Shown here: positions 17,573 to 26,160 of the stretch, piece by piece
Layout: every line of letters begins with the position of its first letter
Numbering within the stretch: the stretch's first letter is position 1
From: Thomasclavelia cocleata
Lineage (GTDB): Bacteria > Bacillota_I > Bacilli_A > Erysipelotrichales > Coprobacillaceae
Direction: 5' to 3'
NCBI RefSeq assembly: GCF_900102365.1
Contig: NZ_FOIN01000013.1
Span: forward strand, 13,313 to 57,593
Length of the DNA: 44,281 nt
Notes under the pieces: generated by a model
Told to the model about the DNA's origin: nothing
Database searches by the model: none
The model's input: only the letters and a program-made list of their open reading frames with translations
Position numbers and translations under genes: made by a program

Positions 17573-20500
17573 CTAAGATTTTCTTTTTTTTGAAATATAG
17601 TATCCAGCTAAACTCAATGTCATTAATGCAACAGTTGCTCCAATTACATTATCATCTCCAGTTTTTACACTTACTGTTGTATCCCCTGGTTTTACTGTTT
17701 CTACTGGTTTTGCTTCTAATCCTGCTAATGCTTTTGTTAAAGCTATCTCTGCTGCTTTTACTTCTGCCTCACTTGCTTCTGGATTTTCTAACACTGCTTT
17801 TGCATTTAATACTTCATTTGCTACTACTGCCCATGTGTTAGCACTGTAGTTTGCACTATTTAATCCATTTGCTTTATTGATTAAATCTTGTAATAAATCT
17901 TTACTTGGTTTTAATCTTAAGTTCAAGTATGCTCTCATTAATGCTTCATATGCTGCATCTACTTCTTCTTGTGTTGCATCTGCATTTTCTAATACTGTTA
18001 ATGCTTCTGCCATTGGAACTGTTAATCCTTCTACTGTTGTAGCTATATATTTGCTTGTATCTAAACCATTTACCATATCATATAGATTTTGTAATAATGA
18101 TTTATCTGCTCTTACAACTAATTGTCCAATTCCTTGTGTTAAGTTATTTAATGCTTCTACAACTTCTTCTTCTAGTGCATTTTCATTATTCATCACATCT
18201 TTTGCTGCATCCAATGCTTCTTGGAAGTTTGCCCATGAATCAGTTGTATAGTTACCTTCTTCATATTTCTCAGCTTCTGCAATTAATTCACCTAACGCAG
18301 TCTTGTCTCCTTTTAAGAATTCAAGCATGTGAATTGCAGTTGATAAACGTGTAAATGAAGCATCAATTGTTAATTGATCTGCTGTTTCATCTGCTAAAAT
18401 TGTTTCAGCTTCTGCTAATGCTGCTTCAAATTCTGCTACTACTGCAGGAACAACATTTTCTAAAGCACCTTGTTCTTTTAATACATTAGCAGTTTCTACT
18501 GCAATTTGTAATGCTGTTTTATTTGTTTCTACTGGTTCTACAGGTACTAGATTATTTACTGCACCTTGTAAATCAGTTAGTGCTTTATCTAATTCTTTTT
18601 GAGTACTATTGTTATTAGCTAATACAACATTTGCATCTGCCAATTTTTGTACAAATTCTTGATAAGATTCTGTTGTATACTGATCTTCTACAATATCTAA
18701 TCCATCAATATATGATTGTAAATCATTACGATTTGGAAGAAGATCAGAGCTATTCATCATAATAACTTCTGTAATAACAGGGACACTATTTGCTTCCCAC
18801 TCAAATTTTAATTCATAAATATTTTTCCAGAATGGTAAATAAACTTCATTTAATGACTTACTTAAAGTACCTACTTGTACCCATTCTCTACCATTTTCAC
18901 CATCTACTAGTACTAATACTTTAGCGTTAGAGATGTTTCCTTTTTGAATAATGTTAATCTTTGTAACATCTAGTTTTTCAGAAAGAGTATATGTAATATA
19001 TCCTGCTTCTGTAGTATCTGGTCTATATTCAGTTGCTAAATTACCATCAAACATATTTTGTGGTGCAAAACCTTGCTTTTCAATTACACTAGCATTGAAT
19101 GTAGGATCATTAGTAACAGGTACATATTCTCCATTATTAATAACAATTTCATTAAATACAACTGCACGATTATTATTTGTAGCAGTGATTAAAATTTTAA
19201 TATAACGTGCTTTTACATTATCTGCAGTTCCTTCTACATATACCTTATTTGGATATGTACTAGATGCCTTATATCCAGCATCTGAATTTAAACATGTAAC
19301 ATTAGCATCATTTTCATTTTCAATTCCATCACCAATTGTAATAACTTTTGTCCAGTTTTCTAAATCATTAGAAATTAAAATATCAGCGTCACGAAGATAG
19401 TTTACAGCTGTATCTTGACAATACATTTCTAATTTATTAATTGTTCTTTCTTGTCCTAAGTCATAAATAATGTATTGTCCTTCTTGTGGTAAATCAGCAA
19501 ATTCTGTAATTGTGTCCATTTTCCCATCAAATGCAGCTCCATTATCACGACAATCTTCTGCTACACCCCATGATGAGTTAATACCAATATCACTATCTAA
19601 TAAATATGGTCCTGATAATTCATTTGAATTAACTTCAAATTTAGTAATATCAAATGTAACTGCTTCTCCAGTTTTATTAATTAATCTTACATATCGACCA
19701 TCAGGTAAATCAGTACTTTCTGGATCCACATCTACCCAATCAACATAATTCTTTGAAACTTGTAATGTCAAATCATCACCATCAACTAATTGTAAATCAA
19801 TATTAGCTAAATCTCTAATTCTAGGTAATATAACACCTATATATTCATTAGCATTTAATGTAATTGAACTTACTGGTGCAATTGAAACACTACTTGTTTC
19901 AATTGTAGTAGCGATTTCCTTTAAATCTTCATTATTTGTATCTACAAATGTATCATTTGGTTTACTAACTCTAAAATCAGACATCTTTAACCAAACACCT
20001 TTATCTTGAGTATTTCTAACTCTTACATAACGTGCTTTGATACCAGTTAAATCCTCTTCTACTATCTTCTTTTCTACATTTTGACTGTAGCTTGCAAAAA
20101 CAGTATAGTTAATACCATCTTCTGAATATTCTAAATCATATTTATTCCAATAATCATTACCAGAATTTCCCATAACAAATCTAACTTTACCAAGCGGTAA
20201 AACAGATCCTAAATCTAAACCAACATAATCATCAACTTCACTATCCTGATTAAACCAAGTAAAAGTACTATCATCATCATCAATCAAGTTTGCTGTAGTA
20301 TAAGTTGAATAAATTCCATATCTAGCTATTTTAATTACACTAGCATTGTATTTATCACTTGAGCTTTCTCCAACCCCTTGACCATTTACTACAATATCAC
20401 GAACACCCAACCAGGTATTTGTTTTATCTGCAGTAGCAATCATTCTAATTCCTTTTACATTTTCTAAATTTAAATCTGTTAAATTAATTTCTTGTGGTAA

Positions 20501-22720
20501 ATCATATTCTTCACCATTTACATCTAACCATTCTTTACCATCAATAGTATATTGTACTTTGGCTTTTAAGAATGTATCATTTAAATTTCCACTTTGTCCC
20601 AATCTAAATGTTACAGAATCAATATCAATTCCTTTTGTATAACTAATACCTACATATGTACCAGCTGTAATACTATTTGGTGTTTTATAAACTACTTCAG
20701 TACTAGCATTATTGTCTAATGCGTTATTTTCTGATCCAGTTGGTGTATCTGTACGATTAGTAATATATCTAACAGATTGTTGTCCTGGATTAACAATACT
20801 TGATACTCTTTCTGATATAACAGTATCTAAATTTTGCATAAATGGATAAATATGCTGTCTACCTACTTTTGCATATTCAGTATGATCAACATAGTGAAAA
20901 CCATGTGTTCTAGATTCATCAAAAGCAGCTTGACCCGCAGCAAAGTAATCCCAAATAACATTACTATCTTCTTCATTTTGTAATGCTTTAGCTGCATTTA
21001 AATAATTAATAACTGCCTCTGTTGTTTCTTGCCAACAATCTAACCAATAAATAATCTGATCTCTGGTTCTTTCATTCCCTGTATTATTACGATAAATATT
21101 TGCACTATCTTGTAATAATTTAAATTCAGCAATTAAATCATCCGCTTTAGCAATAATATCATTACCAGCATTTAAATCACTCATAAACTGAGTTAATTTT
21201 GGTGCTAACTCAACTGATTCAGGTATACCAGTATTTGAGTTCATCATATGTTTACCTAACTCTCTATACGCAATAGAAGCTGGGGTATCATAAATTGTTC
21301 CATGATCAATATAATTAAATGCATCATGCCACACTTTATCATAATCACTAGCATCTTCCCAAATATTCCATGAATAATCTGCATTAGCAAAAATACCATG
21401 TTTACTTGGTTCAGATTGTTGCATTGGATTTAAAACAATACCTTTCATTTTTTCTGGATCAGCACCTGGAATTAAGAATCTAGTTGCTCCACCCATAATT
21501 AAACCATCTTTAGTATTATCACTGCATGGCCAGTTGATCCACATAAATGGAGCAGTACCCATACTATTATTAAAATTATTTAAGAATGTTGAATTTGTTG
21601 ATCCCCAAATTTGTCCACCAGTTTGAATAATACTTACAGTATCTGGCATACCTTTTAATGAACTTAAACCTAAACCATTACCATAATAATTTGCTGGACA
21701 GAAAGTCATATCAACTTTAAGCCCTTCAACTGTAGCTTGTTTTTCAATTAGCCAATTTGTTAAATCTGTCATTAATCTAATATAACTAGTTCCTCCACCA
21801 ACTGGTTCAGGAGCATCATCAGCTAAAATCGAAAATTGTTTAACACCAACACTCATTAATTGTTCGAATTTAGTTTTAATAACATTTAAATCCTCATTAT
21901 AATTAGCATCGGTATCAAATCTAAAACTATTAGCCATAAATGGGTGCAATGCATAAACATAATAACACTTACTTTGGTTCCCAGCTTCTGCTAATCTAGC
22001 TATTCCTGACAACTCTTCATCTGTATACATTGATCTCCATTGTTTATTATGCTTTGGATCATCTTTTGGGGCATAAATATATTGATTTAATTTATAATCT
22101 CCACCAAAAGTCATTAAATCTGCACGATCTTCATTTGACCATGGATTTCCATAGTATCCTTCAATAAATCCTCTAGATTTAATATCAGCATAATCATTAA
22201 TTTTTAAATTTAAGATATTATTATCTTTAACTTGTGTAAAGATATGTTTTATTGATGTTACGCCGTGGAAAGCAGCATCAGTATCTTTACCTAATACTGC
22301 AATAACACCATCATTGATACTTAAAATGTAAGAATCATATTTTGTAAATAAATCCTCACTATCAATTAGGGCATTTTCTTTAAAATATCTATCTACATAA
22401 TCATCAGAGTTATATACCCCAACGATTAAGTTAGTTTTGCTTGTATCAATAGCTTCACCAACAGTATTTGTTTTATCTAATATATTTAAAACATCAACTA
22501 CATGATCTCTAGTAAAACTATCAATTACATCACCATATACCACATTTACATCATTAGAAATTGAAAAATTATCATTTCCATAAACTACTTCATGTGGAGT
22601 TGGATAAATCGTATAAGCCGTGGCTTCTTCTGCACTTACAGGATTTAACATAATTAATGAACTAAAAGTCATCGATAATGTTAAAACAGCTGTTAACACT
22701 TTTTTTAACGTTTTTCTCAT
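17573..22720 (-). CDS. Secreted, surface-anchored GH84 beta-N-acetylglucosaminidase (NagJ/NagH-like)
   Basis: A 1715-residue exoenzyme that removes terminal beta-linked GlcNAc from host glycans. Order: signal peptide (1-30, ending PVSAEE); GH20b-like N-domain (about 35-170); GH84 catalytic barrel (about 178-470) with RGFIEGYYGNPWS and the catalytic pair Asp301-Asp302 in ILADDAPEPV; helical linker; several F5/8-type (CBM32-like) beta-sandwiches (about 640-1270); FIVAR modules (about 1320-1670); and a tail with VKTGDDN, a hydrophobic helix and KKRKS, resembling a sortase signal lacking canonical LPxTG. This is the architecture of Clostridium perfringens NagJ/NagH hyaluronidase-like toxins. ATG follows GAAAGGAG. 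The leader contains a LicT-type RAT plus terminator, so expression should depend on antitermination by the LicT-like protein at 23028-23864. Confidence 0.93.
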   Translation of the reverse strand: MRKTLKKVLTAVLTLSMTFSSLIMLNPVSAEEATAYTIYPTPHEVVYGNDNFSISNDVNVVYGDVIDSFTRDHVVDVLNILDKTNTVGEAIDTSKTNLIVGVYNSDDYVDRYFKENALIDSEDLFTKYDSYILSINDGVIAVLGKDTDAAFHGVTSIKHIFTQVKDNNILNLKINDYADIKSRGFIEGYYGNPWSNEDRADLMTFGGDYKLNQYIYAPKDDPKHNKQWRSMYTDEELSGIARLAEAGNQSKCYYVYALHPFMANSFRFDTDANYNEDLNVIKTKFEQLMSVGVKQFSILADDAPEPVGGGTSYIRLMTDLTNWLIEKQATVEGLKVDMTFCPANYYGNGLGLSSLKGMPDTVSIIQTGGQIWGSTNSTFLNNFNNSMGTAPFMWINWPCSDNTKDGLIMGGATRFLIPGADPEKMKGIVLNPMQQSEPSKHGIFANADYSWNIWEDASDYDKVWHDAFNYIDHGTIYDTPASIAYRELGKHMMNSNTGIPESVELAPKLTQFMSDLNAGNDIIAKADDLIAEFKLLQDSANIYRNNTGNERTRDQIIYWLDCWQETTEAVINYLNAAKALQNEEDSNVIWDYFAAGQAAFDESRTHGFHYVDHTEYAKVGRQHIYPFMQNLDTVISERVSSIVNPGQQSVRYITNRTDTPTGSENNALDNNASTEVVYKTPNSITAGTYVGISYTKGIDIDSVTFRLGQSGNLNDTFLKAKVQYTIDGKEWLDVNGEEYDLPQEINLTDLNLENVKGIRMIATADKTNTWLGVRDIVVNGQGVGESSSDKYNASVIKIARYGIYSTYTTANLIDDDDSTFTWFNQDSEVDDYVGLDLGSVLPLGKVRFVMGNSGNDYWNKYDLEYSEDGINYTVFASYSQNVEKKIVEEDLTGIKARYVRVRNTQDKGVWLKMSDFRVSKPNDTFVDTNNEDLKEIATTIETSSVSIAPVSSITLNANEYIGVILPRIRDLANIDLQLVDGDDLTLQVSKNYVDWVDVDPESTDLPDGRYVRLINKTGEAVTFDITKFEVNSNELSGPYLLDSDIGINSSWGVAEDCRDNGAAFDGKMDTITEFADLPQEGQYIIYDLGQERTINKLEMYCQDTAVNYLRDADILISNDLENWTKVITIGDGIENENDANVTCLNSDAGYKASSTYPNKVYVEGTADNVKARYIKILITATNNNRAVVFNEIVINNGEYVPVTNDPTFNASVIEKQGFAPQNMFDGNLATEYRPDTTEAGYITYTLSEKLDVTKINIIQKGNISNAKVLVLVDGENGREWVQVGTLSKSLNEVYLPFWKNIYELKFEWEANSVPVITEVIMMNSSDLLPNRNDLQSYIDGLDIVEDQYTTESYQEFVQKLADANVVLANNNSTQKELDKALTDLQGAVNNLVPVEPVETNKTALQIAVETANVLKEQGALENVVPAVVAEFEAALAEAETILADETADQLTIDASFTRLSTAIHMLEFLKGDKTALGELIAEAEKYEEGNYTTDSWANFQEALDAAKDVMNNENALEEEVVEALNNLTQGIGQLVVRADKSLLQNLYDMVNGLDTSKYIATTVEGLTVPMAEALTVLENADATQEEVDAAYEALMRAYLNLRLKPSKDLLQDLINKANGLNSANYSANTWAVVANEVLNAKAVLENPEASEAEVKAAEIALTKALAGLEAKPVETVKPGDTTVSVKTGDDNVIGATVALMTLSLAGYYISKKRKS

Positions 22721-22805
22721 CTTATTCTCCTTTCTTGTATTGCACTAAATTAAAGTAGTATCCACGCTTACTATTAATTTAGTCCTCCATATTGCATAAG
22801 CTTAT

Positions 22806-22861
22806 CACAAAAAATAAAGGACCAAATACAAATACACAAAAAGTATATATAGTATTTGGTC
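22806..22861 (-). terminator. Conditional leader terminator of the GH84 gene
   Basis: GACCAAATAC and GTATTTGGTC are perfect 10-bp arms (22820-22829, 22852-22861); on the minus strand CTTTATTTTTT follows. The 5' arm shares GACC with the RAT, so the two structures are mutually exclusive. Confidence 0.88.
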
Positions 22862-22884
22862 TTGCCTACTTAAAGTAACAATCC
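22858..22884 (-). promoter_or_regulatory. RAT site (LicT/BglG antiterminator RNA target), GH84 leader
   Basis: The minus strand reads GGATTGTTACT, five bases, then GTAGGCAAGACC. This matches the LicT/SacY-type RAT (GGATTGTTACTG...GGCAAAACC). Binding of a phospho-controlled antiterminator would stabilise this hairpin and prevent the overlapping terminator. Confidence 0.9.
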
Positions 22885-22896
22885 TACTGCATTTAT

Positions 22897-22924
22897 ATTA
22901 TACCATTGCATAAATAACTGTCAA
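22897..22924 (-). promoter_or_regulatory. Sigma-A promoter of the GH84 gene
   Basis: Perfect TTGACA (22919-22924) and TATAAT (22897-22902), 16-bp spacer. Transcription would start a few bases before the RAT. Together with the RAT and terminators this explains most of the gap 22721-23027. Confidence 0.85.
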
Positions 22925-22989
22925 CTGCTTTCACTAAACATCAAATATTATTTTATTTAATTTAAGTAAAAATTTAAATAATATTTACT

Positions 22990-23027
22990 AAAATAAAAAA
23001 GCAAATATTCATCAAAATACTTGCTTT
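22990..23027 (-). terminator. Terminator of the PTS-licT operon
   Basis: AAGCAAATATT (22999-23009) and AATACTTGCTT (23016-23026) pair with one G-T wobble; on the minus strand TTTTTTATTTT follows, right at the licT stop. Confidence 0.8.
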
Positions 23028-23864
23028 CTACCCCATATTCTTTTTTATATGTATACATAAATATGTCTGTTCATCAGGTGATAACCTATAATCATATCTA
23101 TCTTCAATCAACTTTACAATTCTATTAATACATAACGCTAGTCTTGAATCTTCTTTAAGCATATCACGAATATTTGAAGTTGTATCCACAAAATTATCTA
23201 CTTCATCTCTAAATATTCTTTCAGCCAAATATTTTAGATGAATCGAGATTCGTGCATAGCCAATCGAATCCTCTTCTAATTCTATCTTCATTGTTGATTT
23301 TATAAGATTCAGTACCTCTTTAGTTAAAGTAACTATCTTAATTGCATTATTTGCCTTATCATTAAAAGAAAAATTAACTAAATGCAGTGCCAAATATCCA
23401 GCTTCATCAGCATCCAAATGAATTCCGAGCTTTTTCTCTATATAATCAAGAGCCCATAAACCAACCTTATACTCTTTTTTATATAATGTTCTTGTTTCAT
23501 TTAAAATAATATTTGGTAAATATACATTTTCTTTTTTTCTCTTAACCGCAAAAGAAAGGTGATCACTTATAGCAATAAAAATTTCACCACTAAAATCTGT
23601 TTCTAACTCCTTAATGGCTTTGGCAACTATCTTATTCGCAATCTCAAAATAAATCGCTGGTACTTCATCAATAGATTGTTCAAAACGCTTTTTTTGATCA
23701 TCCTTAAATAAATATGTTTTCTCTATCTTAGCTTCATCGACCAAATCTCCGATTTTCTTTTGAAACCCAATACCCGAACCAGTTAAAATAATATCACCAA
23801 GCTCATCTGAAATTGCAGCCACACTGTTATTGTTAAAAACTTTCAATATTTTCAACTTTGCCAC
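23028..23864 (-). CDS. licT: BglG/LicT-family transcription antiterminator
   Basis: A 278-residue RNA-binding regulator. The N-terminal CAT domain (about 1-60: MAKLKILKVFNNNSVAA...GSGIGFQKKIGD) binds RAT hairpins as a dimer. Two PTS-regulation domains follow, with the expected histidines: ISDHLSFAV and LALHLVNF in PRD1, and RISIHLKYLAERI and CIHIKKN in PRD2, targets for phosphorylation by the linked EII and by HPr. It begins 6 bp after the EIICB gene, so permease and regulator are co-transcribed and the permease can signal sugar availability to it. Three RAT sites in this window (GH84, EIIA and GH51-like leaders) are its obvious targets. The symbol is a family label; the inducing sugar is not shown by the sequence. 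Confidence 0.93.
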   Translation of the reverse strand: MAKLKILKVFNNNSVAAISDELGDIILTGSGIGFQKKIGDLVDEAKIEKTYLFKDDQKKRFEQSIDEVPAIYFEIANKIVAKAIKELETDFSGEIFIAISDHLSFAVKRKKENVYLPNIILNETRTLYKKEYKVGLWALDYIEKKLGIHLDADEAGYLALHLVNFSFNDKANNAIKIVTLTKEVLNLIKSTMKIELEEDSIGYARISIHLKYLAERIFRDEVDNFVDTTSNIRDMLKEDSRLALCINRIVKLIEDRYDYRLSPDEQTYLCIHIKKNMG

Positions 23865-23870
23865 CTCTTT

Positions 23871-25328
23871 CTACATTAGTATATCATTTATTGAATCAAC
23901 AATAAAGCCAACTTCTGTCCCAATAATAATTTGTATACTACTTTTGCCAACTTTAACAATACCAGTAGCACCAGTTGCTAAAATTTCCTGCTCATTAACT
24001 AAATTTATATCTTTCAACTCTACTCTTAAACGTGTAATACAACTATCTACAAAAATAATATTACCACGCCCCCCTAATGCCTCTAATAACGAAATCGCTA
24101 TTTCATCATAATCTTCAGTAGTTAAAGTCACATGATATTCTTTTTCATCAACCTCAATAATTGGTTCATCAATCTCCCTACCTGGTGTCATAAGATTATA
24201 TCTCACAATCATAAACCTAAAAATACAATAATATAATATCGCACATACTACTCCTAAAGGAATTAACATAAATATATCGTTTGCATAAGGTGAACGAATG
24301 CTAAGAATATAGTCTATTAAACCTGCTGAAAAACCAAAACCTGCAATCCATTGAAAAAAAGCAGCAATAAACATCATAATTCCTGTTAATACAGCATGAA
24401 TTATATATAAAAACGGAGCTACAAACATAAATGAAAACTCTAATGGCTCAGTTACTCCTGTCAAAAATGAAGCAAAAGCAGCTGACAATAAAATTGATCC
24501 AACCTGTTTTTTCTTTTCTGGTCGTGCACATTGATAAATAGCTATTCCCGCTGCTGGTAATCCAAACATCATTATTGGAAAAAAGCCAGCTTGATACATC
24601 CCAGTTAAACCTTGAACTCCCCCTGATACAGTACCCCAAAATTTTCCAATATCATTAATTCCTGCACTATCAAACCAAAATACCGAATTTAACGCATGAT
24701 GAAGTCCCGTTGATATCAATAAACGATTAAAAAAACCATATAAACCAGCACCAATTGGTCCAAGTCCAGATATTGCTTCTCCCAATCCAACAAATAAACT
24801 GTATAATAATGGCCAAATAACTATTAAAATTGCTGATATCACTAACATTACAAAAGTAGATATAATTGGTACAAATCTTTTTCCACCAAAAAAAGAAAAC
24901 CCTAGCGGTAACTTAACCTTAGAAAAATGCTGATAATTAAATGCTACAACCAATCCAGCAAGAATACCAACTAATGTATTTGCAGAATTTTCAAACGCTA
25001 AAGGAACCTCTTTAACAGGAATTCCTCTAAATAATGCCACTGCTTCTGGCGATAATAAAGTAGTTATTATTAAATAACAAACTACTGCACATATAGCTAC
25101 TGTCATATCTTTTTCTTGGATCATTCCAATTGCAATACCAACCGCAAATAAAAGCGGTAAATTATCAATAATCGCTGTTCCCGATTCTATTAAAAATGCA
25201 GCAATTAAATTATTACTCCCCCAGCCAAAGGGATCAATCCAATACCCAATCCCCTTTAAAAGTGCAGCAATTGGCATTACTGACACTGGTAACATCAAAG
25301 ACTTACCTAATCGTTGTAAATAATTCAT
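23871..25328 (-). CDS. PTS EIICB permease, glucose/N-acetylglucosamine family
   Basis: A 485-residue membrane transporter-kinase that imports and phosphorylates a hexose. EIIC (about 1-375) has roughly ten hydrophobic segments and family signatures SVMPIAALLKGIGYWI, GTAIIDNLPLLFAVGIAIG, STGLHHALNS and the substrate-site loop TGVTEPLEFSFMF. After a linker with MTPGRE comes EIIB (about 400-485), with the phospho-cysteine in FVDSCITRLRVEL. There is no fused EIIA; one is encoded divergently at 25586. It resembles NagE/PtsG, and association with a GH84 enzyme suggests GlcNAc, but glucose, glucosamine or another hexose is possible. AGGA precedes the ATG. Its promoter carries no RAT, so permease and regulator can be made before induction. 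Confidence 0.9.
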   Translation of the reverse strand: MNYLQRLGKSLMLPVSVMPIAALLKGIGYWIDPFGWGSNNLIAAFLIESGTAIIDNLPLLFAVGIAIGMIQEKDMTVAICAVVCYLIITTLLSPEAVALFRGIPVKEVPLAFENSANTLVGILAGLVVAFNYQHFSKVKLPLGFSFFGGKRFVPIISTFVMLVISAILIVIWPLLYSLFVGLGEAISGLGPIGAGLYGFFNRLLISTGLHHALNSVFWFDSAGINDIGKFWGTVSGGVQGLTGMYQAGFFPIMMFGLPAAGIAIYQCARPEKKKQVGSILLSAAFASFLTGVTEPLEFSFMFVAPFLYIIHAVLTGIMMFIAAFFQWIAGFGFSAGLIDYILSIRSPYANDIFMLIPLGVVCAILYYCIFRFMIVRYNLMTPGREIDEPIIEVDEKEYHVTLTTEDYDEIAISLLEALGGRGNIIFVDSCITRLRVELKDINLVNEQEILATGATGIVKVGKSSIQIIIGTEVGFIVDSINDILM

Positions 25329-25399
25329 CGTTATCCTACCTTATATATATATTAATTACCCAAAAAGCATTATAGCCCCCTATCTCTTTACCTTGTAAA

Positions 25400-25429
25400 A
25401 TTATACCCTTTAATGTCAAAACCTGTCAA
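25400..25429 (-). promoter_or_regulatory. Sigma-A promoter of the EIICB-licT operon
   Basis: TTGACA (25424-25429) and TATAAT (25400-25405), 18-bp spacer. It is back to back with the EIIA promoter 26 bp away. No RAT or strong terminator is visible in the 70-base leader. Confidence 0.7.
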
Positions 25430-25455
25430 CAAAAACAATAATTCTAAATTGAGCG

Positions 25456-25484
25456 TTGACATTATTTAAATTAAACGGTAAAAT
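25456..25484 (+). promoter_or_regulatory. Sigma-A promoter of the EIIA gene
   Basis: TTGACA (25456-25461) and TAAAAT (25479-25484) with an optimal 17-bp spacer. Confidence 0.8.
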
Positions 25485-25490
25485 CTAATT

Positions 25491-25519
25491 GTGATGTTAC
25501 TATTAAATTAGGCATTAGC
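25491..25519 (+). promoter_or_regulatory. RAT-like antiterminator site, EIIA leader
   Basis: GTGATGTTACT, six bases, then ATTAGGCATTAGC: the same 29-base length and core (GTTACTATT-AATTAGGCA) as the GH51-like RAT. It differs at both ends in a way that keeps the closing pairs (G-C and U-G in place of two G-C). The 3' arm is also the 5' arm of the terminator. Confidence 0.78.
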
Positions 25520-25553
25520 AGTTATTTTTTTATAGCGCTAATGTCTTTTTATT
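25511..25553 (+). terminator. Conditional leader terminator of the EIIA gene
   Basis: GGCATTAGC (25511-25519) pairs with GCTAATGTC (25537-25545) with one wobble, followed by TTTTTATTT. It is mutually exclusive with the RAT. Confidence 0.83.
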
Positions 25554-25585
25554 TCATTAAAAATAAAAGGGGGGGGTGAAAATTA

Positions 25586-26071
25586 ATGAAATTTTTATCA
25601 AAAGTGTTTACTTCAAATAAAAGTAACCAGATCTATGCACCTGTTAGTGGAAAAATTATTAATTTACATGATGTTCCTGATAAAGCTTTTTCAAACAAAT
25701 TAATTGGTGATGGATTAGCAATTGAAGTATCCACTAATTGTATCTATGCTCCCTGTCAAGGAAAAATAAATATAATCGCTTCAACTAAACATGCATTTGG
25801 TATTTTAACACCTGATGGTGTTGAAATATTAGTTCACATTGGTATCCAGTTATTAAAACCTAATGCTGATAATTATAATTATCAAATAAAAGTTGGTGAT
25901 TATGTAGATGTTGGAACACCTATTGTTATTTTAAGTGATGAATTACTAAAAAAATATAATTACAAAATAATAACCCCAATTGTAATATGCAACCATCATA
26001 ATCATCCAATTAAAACAATAACTACTGCCTCAACCATAAAAACTGGTCAAACAATTTATACATACAAATAA
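25586..26071 (+). CDS. PTS glucose-type EIIA protein
   Basis: A 161-residue cytoplasmic phosphocarrier that passes phosphate from HPr to a EIIB domain, in all likelihood the linked EIICB. The glucose-EIIA fold is clear: IYAPVSGKIINLHDVPD, GDGLAIEVS, and the active-site histidines in STKHAFG (about His69) and ILVHIGIQLL (about His84), where homologues have HVGIDTV. The C-terminus is VKTGQTIYTYK. The start follows an unusually G-rich site, GGGGGGGGTG. It is divergent from EIICB-licT and preceded by its own promoter, RAT and terminator, so it is induced with the glycosidase genes, unlike the permease. Confidence 0.93.
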   Translation: MKFLSKVFTSNKSNQIYAPVSGKIINLHDVPDKAFSNKLIGDGLAIEVSTNCIYAPCQGKINIIASTKHAFGILTPDGVEILVHIGIQLLKPNADNYNYQIKVGDYVDVGTPIVILSDELLKKYNYKIITPIVICNHHNHPIKTITTASTIKTGQTIYTYK

Positions 26072-26120
26072 TTAGCTTCTTTTCAATAAAAAATTTAAGT
26101 ATTAAAACAACTATAACCTA

Positions 26121-26160
26121 AAAAGATTCAAACTCTAATGAGCTTGAATCTTTATTTTTT
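26121..26160. terminator. Bidirectional terminator between EIIA and the GH51-like gene
   Basis: AAAGATTCAA (26122-26131) and TTGAATCTTT (26144-26153) form a 10-bp stem, with ATTTTTT after it on the plus strand and TTTTT on the minus strand. It serves two convergent genes. Confidence 0.85.

Noticed and set aside
22905-22935. A cre box over the GH84 promoter (TGAAAGCAGTTGACA)
   Set aside because: It needs an extra base and breaks the central CG of the consensus.
25329-25399. A fourth RAT in the EIICB-licT leader
   Set aside because: The leader lacks the GGATTGTTAC and GGCA core and no stem with a T-run was found.
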